This document shows, piece by piece, positions 24,175-34,920 of a stretch of 64,000 nucleotides of DNA. Location: positions 101,626 through 165,625 of the forward strand of contig JAENRP010000035.1 in NCBI GenBank assembly GCA_024741835.1. Reading direction: 5' to 3'. This DNA comes from Diplocarpon mali. Taxonomy: Eukaryota > Ascomycota > Leotiomycetes > Helotiales > Drepanopezizaceae. A program made the position numbers and the translations under genes. Numbering within the stretch: the stretch's first letter is position 1; every line of letters begins with the position of its first letter. Under the pieces are notes generated by a model. It was not told the DNA's origin, made no database searches, and saw only the letters and a program-made list of their open reading frames with translations.

Positions 24175-26094
24175 TCACCACCCAAACTTCTCCACCGCAA
24201 CTCTGACTTGCCTCCCTTCCCACGCAAGCTCCGCACACGTATTTCTCACCAACCGGCCCATACCGTCCGGCCCACTAACCACCACACTAGTCTTCTTTCC
24301 CGTCCCGGCATACAAATGAACCATATCCCTGACCATGCCCCTCAAATCTGGACGGCCAATCTCCTCGGTTGCGCGCGGAATGATGATCTCAGCGCCTAAA
24401 CTCTTGACCGCGGCTAGTGCTTCGCGACCTAGCCAGGAGAGGTGTGCCGTCTCATGGATGACCCAGATCAGCATTATTCTCTGTCGACGCGGAGGCTTTT
24501 TGGTAGCGCGCTCCATGTCCAAGGAAGGAGATTTGGCAAGCAGGTGCTGAATCAGAGGCCAGGAGACGGCAATCCCGCTACCGCCTGCAACCAGGAGTGC
24601 CAAGTCGGAGTCCTCGAGCATGGTGCGGGCGTGGGAGCTGCCGTAGGGGCCGTCGATACGGATCTGGAGTTGTTTATGCAAGCGTGCTGCATTGAGGAGA
24701 TCGCGAGAGAATCCATCTTGGGCTCGGACGAGGAGCTCCAATTGAGCTTCTGATGCTCCGAGTTTGGGTGGAGCGGAAGCGATTGTGAAGGGGTGAGCTT
24801 GAAAGATGTGTTTGCGGGAGAGAGAGGGGACGGTGACGAAGATGTGGTCGGTGGCTTGCCAGCCACTGCGTAAGGACCTGCTGAGGAGGCCGAGGAACGC
24901 CGGTCTTGGCTGCAGGATGATTGCAGAGCTGAGTTTGACGGTTTCCTCGTCCTCTAGAATTTTGGTCTGGGCCGAGACGGTAATACTTTTGAGTCGGATT
25001 CGGTATACCACCCTGTCTAGGATAAAGATGACCAAGGAAGCGACAGCGTATGGTCGACCCGTTGTGTGGTGGAGATATAATCCTAGTAATGCCAGTATCT
25101 GAAACAGGACATGAAGTCCCAAAAACAGCTCATACCAACGCTGACGGAAACTACCAAGAGACGTGAAGTAAAGCAATTCATAGGCCAGCAACATTCCAGT
25201 TCCTATGATGTTCCTCTTGAGTAGGAGAAAACGAACAAGCCCGAAGCCAGTTGGCTTAAACAGAGTATACCAGACAAATAGAAAACCAAGCGCGTGAAGA
25301 AAACCCTCGAGGCATAGCAACTCGCCCAGCCGACGGTGGAAAATATTCATAGATTCGTAAGATCGTCCGGTAAGCAGCTTCAGAGGCTGGTTCTTCGCGG
25401 CTAGTAGGTAGAGAAGGGGAATATTTGCGGAGAAAACAAGACCAAATCGATCCGCTAGAACTATGAAGTCATAAGACCCCAGGTGTATATCGTAAAATAT
25501 ATAAAACAGATTCAGTACCAGAAAAGAAAGGACAATAATAGAGGTACCATTTGAGGGCAGTAACTTGTTGATAACTGGAATCAGCCGGGGCTGATACATC
25601 AAAAGTGCTCTGATCCTGGATATAATGGTAGTTTGAGATAGTCGTTCCAAGCTTGGGCGCAAAAGCGGAGTCTCCTCGTTTTCACCAAATTTCGCTGGGA
25701 AATTGGCGTCGCCTGTTCTTGTACTCCTGTTCGAAGAGTGTATTTCTCGCAGATTTTGATCGTTATCCGGTTTTGAGGCGGGCTTGATCGATTCGGCATC
25801 TCCATCGTATGCATCGTCGGCAAACAACCTCAAGGCCCTCTTTCGCCTCCACCTGATCAATCGTGAAGTCCAATGTATAATCGAGAGGACCAATAGAAAG
25901 CAAAAAATGAAGACATGATACGTCAAGATGAGCTTTCTGGAGAACAGTATTTTCTCTATCAATTTCCGGAGCCTTGGATCTCGTTCCGGGGATTGATCGT
26001 TACCGCTAGTGGCTACGGTATAGAGCGAGGCTTTTAAAGAGGACCGGACCCCCTCGCGAAGCCATTCAGCGTCCATATTAGGCCTCGACACCAT
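24175..26094 (-). CDS. Ferric reductase-like transmembrane metalloreductase
   Basis: FRE-family flavocytochrome that would move electrons from cytosolic NADPH through FAD and two hemes to extracytoplasmic Fe3+ or Cu2+. It is a single exon of 639 aa, with about seven membrane segments between residues 53 and 362. Histidine pairs spaced 14 apart, H253/H267 and H328/H342, match the bis-heme pattern of the ferric-reductase domain. The FAD-binding motif is HPFTIAS (H434), DGPYG lies at 481-485, the NADP-site glycine motif GGSGIA at 504-509, and the C-terminus ends EKFGW. The soluble loop between the first two segments (about 80-180) is unusually long and polar. There is no clear signal peptide. 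It shares a 215-bp promoter region with the prefoldin gene. Substrate and membrane (plasma or vacuolar) cannot be told from sequence. Confidence 0.9.
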   Translation of the reverse strand: MVSRPNMDAEWLREGVRSSLKASLYTVATSGNDQSPERDPRLRKLIEKILFSRKLILTYHVFIFCFLLVLSIIHWTSRLIRWRRKRALRLFADDAYDGDAESIKPASKPDNDQNLREIHSSNRSTRTGDANFPAKFGENEETPLLRPSLERLSQTTIISRIRALLMYQPRLIPVINKLLPSNGTSIIVLSFLVLNLFYIFYDIHLGSYDFIVLADRFGLVFSANIPLLYLLAAKNQPLKLLTGRSYESMNIFHRRLGELLCLEGFLHALGFLFVWYTLFKPTGFGLVRFLLLKRNIIGTGMLLAYELLYFTSLGSFRQRWYELFLGLHVLFQILALLGLYLHHTTGRPYAVASLVIFILDRVVYRIRLKSITVSAQTKILEDEETVKLSSAIILQPRPAFLGLLSRSLRSGWQATDHIFVTVPSLSRKHIFQAHPFTIASAPPKLGASEAQLELLVRAQDGFSRDLLNAARLHKQLQIRIDGPYGSSHARTMLEDSDLALLVAGGSGIAVSWPLIQHLLAKSPSLDMERATKKPPRRQRIMLIWVIHETAHLSWLGREALAAVKSLGAEIIIPRATEEIGRPDLRGMVRDMVHLYAGTGKKTSVVVSGPDGMGRLVRNTCAELAWEGRQVRVAVEKFGW

Positions 26095-26309
26095 GAGGTT
26101 GTGTTACGCGGTGACACAGTCTCTGCGCACACGGGTTGGTACGAGCTGTGATGCAGGTTGAGGACAAAAGAGGCGGTATAAGTACCTTGAGGTTGGGCGA
26201 TTAGATTAGATTAGCGAGTAAGGCTAGCGTTCGAGCTTTAATTTTGAACGAGGGCAGCCAGGCACGACGACAGCTTGTTCGCGCCAGCGTGCATCATCGG
26301 TCAGTCGCA

Positions 26310-27206
26310 ATGGCGGACTCAGAGTCAAAGTCAGGCGAGGATGATAGATCCAGAAGTCCTTTCAGAGAGTATGTGCGGAGCTAACGCGAAATCAGGAAAG
26401 AAGCGGCAACTCCTACGAACCCTCGAGGTATCCCATATGCGCCATTCGTCGACAAAGTCGAGGACTATGTCACTTCCCGCACAGATGTTGAGAAGACGCT
26501 GAAGAAGTTTCAAGAGATGATATCGTACGCATCTGCAGGCCGAGCTTGAGGAACAAGTGCTCATGTGGCTGTAGAAAATATCAATTCATGGAATCGAATC
26601 AACAACGGCGTGCTGCAGGTCTGAAGGACAAGATGCCGGACATTCAGAAGACGCTTGATATGGTCCAGTTCTTGAAGACAAGAAAAGTATGGGATTCCTT
26701 GGCCTGTAAATGTTCATTGCTAAGGCTCAATGTCCCGCAGCCCGGTTCAGATCCAATCGAGGCAACGTTCGAGCTCAACGACACACTATATGCCAAGGCA
26801 AATGTACCACTCACAGAAGAGGTTTATCTGTGGCTAGGAGTATGATCTACGAACCATCTCCAGCAGATCCGTGCTGACTCTTTCCCAGGCGAATGTCATG
26901 TTGTCATACCCGATCAACGAGGCTGAAGAGCTTCTTACCACGAAGCTTGCAACCGCGAAGCAAAGTCTGGCGAACTGTGAGGAGGATCAAGAGTTTTTGA
27001 GAGAGCAAATCACGGTGAATATCTTCCAGCTGGTCATGGAGCCGCGTGGCGAGGTATGTTCGACATACTGAACTGAGACTGACGATTCTTAGACAATGGA
27101 GGTTGCCACTGCGCGAGTCTATAATTGGGATGTTACTATGAAGCGGAAAGAGAAGAGCGAGCAAGAGGCACTGGAAGACGGGGAGAAAGGCACGCCCAAT
27201 GGTTGA
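26310..27206 (+). CDS. PAC10: Prefoldin subunit 3 (VBP1/Pac10)
   Basis: Alpha-type subunit of the hexameric prefoldin chaperone, which hands nascent actin and tubulin to the CCT chaperonin. Preferred exons: 26310..26329, 26396..26524, 26575..26686, 26741..26839, 26889..27014, 27093..27206 (199 aa). Conserved segments: NPRGIPYAPFVDKVEDYV, KYQFMESNQQRR, ATFELNDTLYAKA, VYLWLGANVMLSYPI and FLREQITTMEVATARVYNWD, with paired coiled coils around the central beta hairpin. For intron 1, a GTCAGG donor at 26330 gives a normal 66-nt intron. A much stronger GTATGT donor at 26369 would give only 27 nt. Intron 26687..26740 is stop-free and in frame. A GTATGT at 27054 is an alternative donor that would add 13 residues before TMEVATAR. 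Confidence 0.92.
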
Positions 27207-28279
27207 TAGGTCCAATTTACGATTAATGAGAAATGTCAATGTCAGCCCGTTCGCTGTTGGACTTGTAATTTGAAGCAGGTACAGATACTTCTATCCAGCG
27301 ATATTTGGCTATGTGGTTTCGGTAGTGAACCTCATAATTCCCCACTTCATCTAAAGATATCTCGATTTCCTGACCTACTATGTATAACAACTATCCTATC
27401 TTGAACGTTTAGTGTTTTACTAGGCATTTACGATCACACATAACAGCAAACGCCCGTTCTATATAATCTACTTATAGTTATTAGGCGGAAATATCAGTAG
27501 TATCATTTAGTCTAAATCTCGAGCTAGCTCTTAAATTTCGTCCCTTGGAATTGACGACCTACGCTTCTGACGTTGGAAATGCCGCGCTTACACCTAGAGA
27601 GTAGCCCCAAAATCCTTTCTCGTTATAAATCATTCTCTGTATTTGTCAACGCCATATTAGCTATTGATAAGTCAGATAAAGTTTCTCTTTTCGAAAGAGA
27701 CTATAGCCTTAATAGATCCTATAATATTCTACTCGTCCTAAAAAGCGTTCTCAAATCGCTCTTTATTCCCGGAATCATGCTTCTAATTCCTATGCCAACT
27801 GTCAAAGCTGCTCAACTTATACCCTGTCTCACCTGATAGTTAATAGCTTACTTCGGGCCTCTGGCCTTTTTATATCTCCCGCGGATCTTCGCGGCTCCCT
27901 ACGTTGACTACTACCTTTAAAGAAGCCTTTCCTCCGTATAGGTATCTTGGCCGTTAGGGGTCCTTTGTAGCTTTTTTTGCTGCTTGGGAGGCGTAATCAG
28001 TAAATATACTGTTGACTTGAGTGTTAGCGAACGATTAGAAATTGTAGTTACAAAATCTGGCTAGGACTCACAAAGGACTCAAGTGAGCTTCCCAATCATC
28101 CTTTTTAATTAAGCTCCGGAGGTGGGATTGTCCTTTCGTGATTATTGTTTTCATGATGAGATCCCTGTTTCGTAGAACCTCGAGTTTAAGGCTTCTACAG
28201 CTTACTGTTATAATTGAGATTTGTTTTCATAATTGCATATTTTCCTTTATATATACCTGTCTCCATTTTTGCTTATTGA

Positions 28280-28973
28280 TATGATATTATTGTTTTAAAC
28301 TATACATCATGGGCGGGAAACGCCATAGTCGTATTCATATAAGAAAGCTATGTTATAAACCTCCTTGCGATTTACCATCCAGTCCCTAGTCCGGCCCGAT
28401 TCCTTAGACAAGAGTCCGAGTAACCTGAAACTCAGTTGACAGTTTTTTCCTCTAGCTCTTAGGCGAGTCGTTCTCGAGAAAGGGCCTAGACAAATAGAGT
28501 CGCCTTAGGTTCTCTATTCTAGGACAAGCCTTTCTCACTAATAGCGGCTATTTATTTATTAATTATTAGGCATCTTGCTAGTCGTTGACAGCTATTAAGA
28601 AATAACCCTTCTTATCGACTTTGATATAAATCTTCGAACCGCATCCTTTTCCCTCCTCCTTCTCCTTAAATGTTAAAACCCGCCTTTTTCCCCTTTACAT
28701 CCTTTTTTAAGCCTTACCTCCGCTCGTAGCTATATTTATTTGAATAATCCCAAAATACGCAAGTGAAGGTCGAAAGTAGAAGGAATTTATAGAAGAGGTA
28801 GTATGAAAAGTTTTCACTCCGAAGCCTTCGAAAGTTCTAGCTTCATTCGACTCGGGGTTTAGTTGTTTCATAGTCGAAAGGACTCAGTCTTGGCCCTGCA
28901 GACTCTCCAAAAGAATATGCAGGTTCGTAGGAGACACCGCGTATAAGTGTCGAGTCGTCGTCTCCCTACGCCA
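28280..28973 (+). repeat. Dispersed repeat, copy A
   Basis: First of three related copies of about 0.7 kb. Shared landmarks in order: AAACTATA then GGGAAACGCC; CTCCTT (28361); a block ending AAATAGAGTCGCCTTAGG (about 28494-28511); AATAACCCTTCTTATCGACT (about 28602); GGTCGAAAGTAGAAGG (about 28769); TCCGAAGCCTTCGAAAG; and a terminal inverted pair GGAGAC...GTCTCC (about 28931-28966). Termini are approximate. No coding capacity remains. Confidence 0.75.
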
Positions 28974-30242
28974 ATATTGATTGTACGAGTATTTGCGTAG
29001 CCTTATTATCACATCCGAAAAGCTTGTTCAGTTCCAAGAAAAGTTTTATTACGATCAGGAATATATCCATGAGAAAGTTATATGTATTTCTCATTGCGAG
29101 CAACTAATAGGCCTTGAGCCGCAATGTCTAAGAGGCTCTTGATTTTTTTTAGTTAGACGGTCCAATTTTTCTTATAAACTAGGGATAAGTAGGGGTTATG
29201 GGCTATATTGACGTTCCTCGCTTAAGGATCTATTTACTACTATGTAAATAAGACTAACTCCGCCGCGACTCTCTTCTTCTTTGGGGGCAGCCTACTTCAA
29301 TTCGGTTATAGGCTCTGATCGACGAGAATTCATTTCCACCTTTGAACAGGCGTAGCGCCCGTTGTCAATCCGACAAGACTTTGGATTCAAAAGGTGTAGC
29401 TCACCGGCGGACGCAAGTGCGACTCAGTCAACATTAACTCCTTCGAGCGTATCAACTTTCTTTACCCTCAAAATATTCTCCATTCATCTACCCTCAAATA
29501 TCCACCAACAACCTACCCTAGCGTACTACTTTTTGTGCTGGGCACACTCAGAATATCGAGCAATGCGCGTCGCATATACCTCCCAGTGATATGTAAATAA
29601 TTTCTTCACTTATCGATTTTCACTTCCTCGCACTTCTTCTTACGAAATGATGGCGATCAGATCGGAAGTGAGTATCTTATACATATGCACCTCTTCGTTT
29701 GAGAAGGAGCTAACTGCTTTAGCCAACTAACTGCGCATAACAGCTAAGTTAGGTCCCGATCTGCCTGGCGAGATGCGCACGACTGCATCGACAGCATACC
29801 ACCGGCGCGATCATGACGGCACCAGACGATGCCGCCACCCTCGAGGTAGGCGTTTCAGAGAAGAGACATTCCCCAACGACAAGTTGGGCTAATCTGGCGA
29901 GTTGGTGGGAGCCTTGTGGTAAATTTATTGCGGGAACCAAGGCTTAGATGCGCAATGACAAGCTTTGAATAGCGAATTTTCGCATTTTCTGGAATACTTG
30001 GGACAAACCAGGAGCCATATGAAGAAAAATGCGCATTGGCTGCGAGAACTCGCCCATTTGAGAGACCAGGAAGCAAAAGCGGAGTATACAATGACAGGAG
30101 GCGCTGCTAGGATGGATCAATATTCAACAGTGGAAGCCTGTGCTTGATTTATCATGTGGCATCCGTAAATTCCACACACACCCGGAAGGATGTTTCAAGC
30201 GCAAACACGTCTCAACGGTAATAATATGAAAACTGGTCAGTC

Positions 30243-30520
30243 TTGCTTTACGCAAGTGTATCCGTGATGTCACGACCTTCAAGGACTCAGTCATCTCGAG
30301 GGCGTACCCTGAGATTCACACATAAAAAGCTACGGATGCAGAGGATGAAGATGGATTTCCCGAATGTAGGGTATCACGAAGGTTTGGTGGAAGGATTTCA
30401 CATCGGTTGTGCAGAATGCATTCAGAGAAGAGAACCGGAGCATTGCCACGTTGCGAAATCATATCCGTAGAGCATTTTACCTCAACGATATGGAACTCTG
30501 AATCGCCAAGATATATGGAA
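30243..30520 (+). pseudogene. Possible gene remnant in the repeat island
   Basis: Two overlapping frames look more protein-like than their surroundings. One contains MDFPNVGYHEGLVEGFHIG, with glycine every fourth residue, reminiscent of the GX3 repeats of Yae1/Lto1 proteins. The other, about 30377-30500, reads KVWWKDFTSVVQNAFREEN and ends LNDMEL followed by a stop. They cannot be joined into a convincing gene, so I regard this as a relic or coincidence. Confidence 0.2.
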
Positions 30521-31569
30521 TAGGTGGATATCTCGCCTCAAAGGGTTTGTTACCACACCTAGCTAGCTAAGGTAAGGTACGCAACGTAGCTAAGTACCCA
30601 AGCAGTAAATAATAGAGAGCTATTTACCGCTCTTGAAGCCTGCCTAACACTATCGCTCTCGCGGAGACAAGAGAAGCGAAATAACATAAACAAAAGGAAG
30701 GGAGATGCGCATTCCTAGGAATAATACTCTATTTCTTTGACTTATATATAAAGTGTGTCATCTATAGGTTATTATTATTGTTACTACTACTATTATTGCT
30801 ACCACTACTACTTATCTATGGAAATAGAAATACAGTCGATTATCTCTCTTTCTCGCACCCTCCATCAATCCATATATCTTCTCTCAAATTTGCTATTCTT
30901 CTATCTCAAAACAAATAAGTTCTCAAAGATAAAAGTAGGAATGCGTCACATATTAAAAAAAATTATATTATATTAAATTTCACTGCATAGGGTATCAGGT
31001 GGATTGAAGTGGGCAAGGCATGTTGTTAACGATTCCACTATGTTCGAGGCGTTGAAAATGTTCGGCCGTGACGCTCCACTGGCTCTCCGCCGCGTGGGGG
31101 GGGGCAGGGGGGCCGTGAGAGGACGAGGGGGAAGATATCCGAACCGCGGGTTTGGAGCTTGTCTCTACGTCAAACACTGTTACACATTATTTATTTGTTC
31201 TCCTCTACTGTTGATATTGATACGCAGTGGCTCGTCTCTGCACTATATACTCTTATGTAGTCCTTTTCCCTTACTTTTAGTATTATATGAAAGCACTGTG
31301 TATTTAAAATTGCTTATCTACCGGAAGCCCCTTAGAATGAATGCTAGTACTGTTTTTACTAATTCTGAGATGAAGTATGTTCATTTATCATTATATTGCC
31401 TTTCTCTGCTTCTTACAATTGTACATAAGCAGAATCCAGGGCAAAGGAAATCATGGCAACATACGCTAGAAGTAGAATCAAAGTCACAGAGATTATGAAA
31501 GCTTATTCTAGAAAATCATAGGGATCAAAGAGGGCTTTGAGTTACAATAGAGCTTATTCTCTTTCTTTT

Positions 31570-32246
31570 GATGTGTTATGTTAGTTATAAACTATAACAC
31601 GAGCAGGAAGCGCTGTAGTCGGATTAAGTAGAAGCAGAAATAGTGTAAAAACTCCTTGAAATTCACTACTTAGCATGGTAAACCTAGAATCCTGATTCCT
31701 TAAATAGGAGCCTTACTCTTATACCTTTGTCAATAGCTAGTCTCTGAGTCTTAGGTAGGTACTTCCTAAAGAAGTACTCAGGTAAATAGAGCCGCCTTAC
31801 GTTATCTTTTATAAGCTAAGCCTCTTCATCAGTAGCAACTATTTATGCAATCCTTATTAAGCCTTTTACCGATCGGCAGCAGCTTTCTAAATATAACCCT
31901 TCTAATAAACTTTATACCTTTGGAAGATAAACTTTCGGAGATATTTTTTGTTGAAATATATCCTTTCTTTCCCCTCTTTACACACTAAAACCTGCCTTGT
32001 TCCCCCTTTTGTCTTCTACGAAACAATTCCTCTAGCTGTAGGTGTGTAAATAGACAATCCCGGGGTATACAGGGAAAGATCGAAAGTAAAAGGTATATCA
32101 TAGGAAAGGTGAAATTCTTTCAATCCGAAGTTTCGAAAGTGCTAGATTTGTTCTAGATCAAGGTTTAAATATTCCAATATTAAAAGGACTTAATCTCGGC
32201 TCGGTCGCAGGAGATACCGCGTACAAGTGCTAAGTCGTCGTCTCCT
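31570..32246 (+). repeat. Dispersed repeat, copy B
   Basis: Same order of landmarks as the copy at 28280: AAACTATA / AGGAAGCGCTGTAGTCG, ACTCCTT (31651), AAATAGAGCCGCCTTACG (about 31785), TATAACCCTTCTAATAAACT (about 31897), GATCGAAAGTAAAAGG (about 32080), TCCGAAGTTTCGAAAG, and GGAGATACCGCGTACAAGTG...GTCGTCGTCTCC at the end. It has diverged by many substitutions, largely toward A/T. Confidence 0.72.
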
Positions 32247-32471
32247 AAAGATCGTTCTTACTCCTTGTAGGAGTCGGTGGGATGAGGAAAAACGCGATTT
32301 AATATGTAAAATACTTATATTTAAGCTCGGTTTAGTACTACTTGAGCTGCTTGTTGTTTATGTCAACTTGTCCTGTATTCTACAAATAGAATCAGAGACA
32401 TAGATTATGATAGTAACATAACTCTTTAAGTAGAAATAACATTATAGAAAAAGACGGTAGCAAAGCAAAAA

Positions 32472-32489
32472 TGCCAGCCTCCACCGCTT
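32472..32489 (+). repeat. 18-bp direct repeat, left copy
   Basis: TGCCAGCCTCCACCGCTT occurs here and, identically, at 33684-33701, 1,212 bp away. Similarity continues for about 15 more bases (CCAGATT shared). It is GC-rich and stands out from the AT-rich surroundings. Confidence 0.8.
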
Positions 32490-32732
32490 AGCGTTTCCAG
32501 ATTATATATCAGCCTGTCTATATTTGCACTTGTAAAATGCAAGCAGGGGACTAGGGCGATGTAAATGTCCTGGATGTGCTTTCCCACGAATTAAGTTAGA
32601 CTACTAAATGCGCTTGCTTCTAACTTCTGGAGGATCCGATATCGCGACTTCCTCGCTTCTGCTAATTAAGCTTATGGGGACCAAAGCCGATCTTCTGCTG
32701 CTTTTCTTCTTTACATATTAACATTTTATTTA

Positions 32733-33430
32733 AGGAGACGATGATTCAACACCTATACGTATTATCTCCTACGTAACTGCAGATTCTTTAGATTCTTTCT
32801 CAAGAATCTTTACGGCAGAGATTCAGTCATTTCGACCATGAAATAATCAAACCCTAGGTCGAATAAATTTAGCACTATTCGAAAGCTTAAGAATGAAATT
32901 TTTTCCATACTACTTCTTTTATATACGGTCTACTTTCGACCTCTATATATATATTGTAGGATTATTTAAGTATATACCTACAATTAAAGGAAAGGCAATG
33001 AGGATATAAAAGTGGAAAAGACAGGTTACGCATAGTATATAAGGGGAAAGAGGAATGAAAAGGATACGTTTCGAAAAATTTATAAAGTCGATAGGAAGGG
33101 TTATGATCAGGAGCTGCTGCCTACTAGTAAGACACTTAATATAATTAAATAAATAGCCACTATTAGCTTAAAAGGCTAGTCCTTGAACAGAGAACCTAAG
33201 GTGACTCTATTTATTAAGGTAACTTTTAAAAGCGTACTCGCCTAAGACCGAAAGTGAATAACTATCGACTAGGGTATAGGTTAGACTCTGATTTAAGGAA
33301 GTAGGAACCATAGGTAGACTAGGCTAAATGGTAAAGATATAAGGAGTTTATCTACTAGTTTCTCCTTATATCTATATTAAAAATAGTATAGCGTCTTCCG
33401 CTTATGCTATATAGTTTAGAACTAATGAAG
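32733..33430 (-). repeat. Dispersed repeat, copy C (inverted)
   Basis: The reverse complement matches the other two copies in order: GGTTCTCTGTTCAAGG and AAATAGAGTCACCTTAGG (about 33184-33213 on this strand), the AACCCTTCCTATCGACTTT block (about 33085-33103), GGTCGAAAGTAGACC (about 32928-32942), and the GGAGAC element at about 32734-32760. It lies about 0.5 kb from copy B in opposite orientation, so the pair could form a large imperfect inverted repeat. Confidence 0.7.
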
Positions 33431-33683
33431 TACATTAGAGGGAAAAAACATTTTATTTACCCCCCGCTCACCTACGTAGAATAAAAATATGACTATTAAG
33501 AATAACCAGACTGCTTTCAATTACGAACGACGTTCTCTGTTGATAATCTTCGGATCTATGGCCATTCTCTTTCTTATCTGTGTTTTCATTTCCTTGGCGT
33601 AGTACTCGAGGGAGGATCGGAACCGTGGTCTATGGGAGGACACCCTAAGAGGTAAGAGTGTACAACTCGCTTAGAGGGGAAAC

Positions 33684-33701
33684 TGCCAGCCTCCACCGCT
33701 T
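33684..33701 (+). repeat. 18-bp direct repeat, right copy
   Basis: Identical to 32472-32489. It lies 80 bp upstream of the SEC14 start codon, so the left copy may be a fragment of a duplicated SEC14 5' region, or the pair may flank an inserted segment that includes the inverted repeat copy. Confidence 0.8.
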
Positions 33702-33781
33702 CGTCATTGCCAGATTGGCTGAAGGCAAAGCTAACGAGCTCCAGACAAACTCGTCCGACATTCAATTACTAGCACGGCATC

Positions 33782-34920
33782 ATGATGGAAATAATTGGCA
33801 CTTCCTTGAAGCTGGATCCCAAGTATGATGACTATGACTACCCAATCGTCTCTGCGACCACCCAGAGCGGTCATCCAGGCCACACCAACCCGGAGCAAGA
33901 AGCACTACTATACCAATTGCGCATGAAGCTGGAGGCCGCTGGCTATACTGAGCGACTGGACACCCTAACCCTGGTACGTACACACAACTCAGCCCGGGAT
34001 GGAACTAACGCAGATCTGCAGTTGCGGTTCCTTCGAGCCCGTAAATTTGATGTTGCTCTGTCAGAGAAGATGTACGTTACTACACAACCCCGCTGCATAA
34101 CCGAGGCAAAAACTGACTTCGAGGACAGGTTTATCGATTCCGAGAACTGGCGTAAGGAGATCAAGCTCGATGATTTGACGCGGAACTTCAAGTATGAGGA
34201 GAAGTCTCAAGTGGCAGAGTATTATCCCCAGTACTACCACAAGACAGACAAGGTACGGACACCGCTCGAACAAGAAACTGGTACTAACATACGCTGCAGG
34301 ATGGTAGACCCGTGTATATCGAGCAAATGGGTAAAATAGACCTGGCAGCCATGTACAAGATAACCACTGCCGAGCGTATGCTGAACAACCTCGCTGTCGA
34401 GTACGAGAAGGTCGCGGACCCCCGTCTGCCAGCCTGCTCGCGCAAAACAGGGCATCTGCTCGAGACCTGTTGCTCGATAATGGACATGAAGGGGGTCGGA
34501 ATTACCAAAGTCCCATCTGTCTACTCATACGTCAAACAAGCCTCCGCCATATCGCAAAACTACTACCCCGAGCGCCTGGGCCGTTTGTACCTGATCAACG
34601 CTCCTTGGGGCTTTAGTGGCGTCTTTAACATTATAAAGGGCTGGTTGGATCCTGTGACGGTTGAGAAAATTCACGTTTTGGGTAGTAGCTACCAAAAGGA
34701 GCTTTTGGCACAGGTTCCGGCCGAGAATTTGCCCAAGGATTTTGGTGGTGCCTGTGACTGCCCTGGCGGATGCGGAGCTAGCGATGATGGACCATGGCGC
34801 GATCCCCAGTGGGCCAAGCCAGCGAAGTGGGAAAAGTCTGCGACTACGGATGCCAATATCATTGATAATACGGCTACGAACCCACCTGTTATTCAGACAG
34901 GAAACACTGCCGAGGCTTGA
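33782..34920 (+). CDS. SEC14: Sec14-type phosphatidylinositol/phosphatidylcholine transfer protein
   Basis: Cytosolic CRAL-TRIO lipid-transfer protein that coordinates PI and PC metabolism with Golgi secretion. Exons 33782..33973, 34022..34071, 34129..34252, 34300..34920 encode 328 aa. The N-terminal CRAL-TRIO-N helices include [20 protein letters not shown], with the junction of a 48-nt stop-free intron inside. The lipid-binding domain carries [63 protein letters not shown] and [13 protein letters not shown]. It ends with [18 protein letters not shown] and a Thr/Ala-rich tail. All introns splice in phase and no frame break is visible, so it appears intact despite lying in an AT-rich repeat island. 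Whether it is the primary SEC14 or a paralogue cannot be decided here. Confidence 0.92.

Larger units (their letters stand above)
27207..33781. repeat. AT-rich, gene-poor repeat island (probable RIP)
   Basis: About 6.6 kb dominated by TA-rich sequence with dense stops in all frames and no intact gene. It contains three related copies of one repeat (listed separately) and an 18-bp direct repeat. A less AT-rich patch at about 29300-30500 may be a gene remnant. ORF content and base composition differ sharply from the flanking genes. In Pezizomycotina such islands normally arise from RIP acting on transposon copies; that mechanism is inferred here, not measured. Confidence 0.75.

Noticed and set aside
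24175..26094. NADPH oxidase (NoxA/NoxB)
   Set aside because: The length, tail EKFGW and bis-heme spacing fit, but the long N-terminal polar loop after the first membrane segment and the HPFTIAS context fit FRE metalloreductases better than Nox enzymes.
27207..33781. Retrotransposon polyprotein or DNA transposase
   Set aside because: No reverse-transcriptase, integrase or DDE motif survives in any frame; only non-coding repeat copies could be supported.
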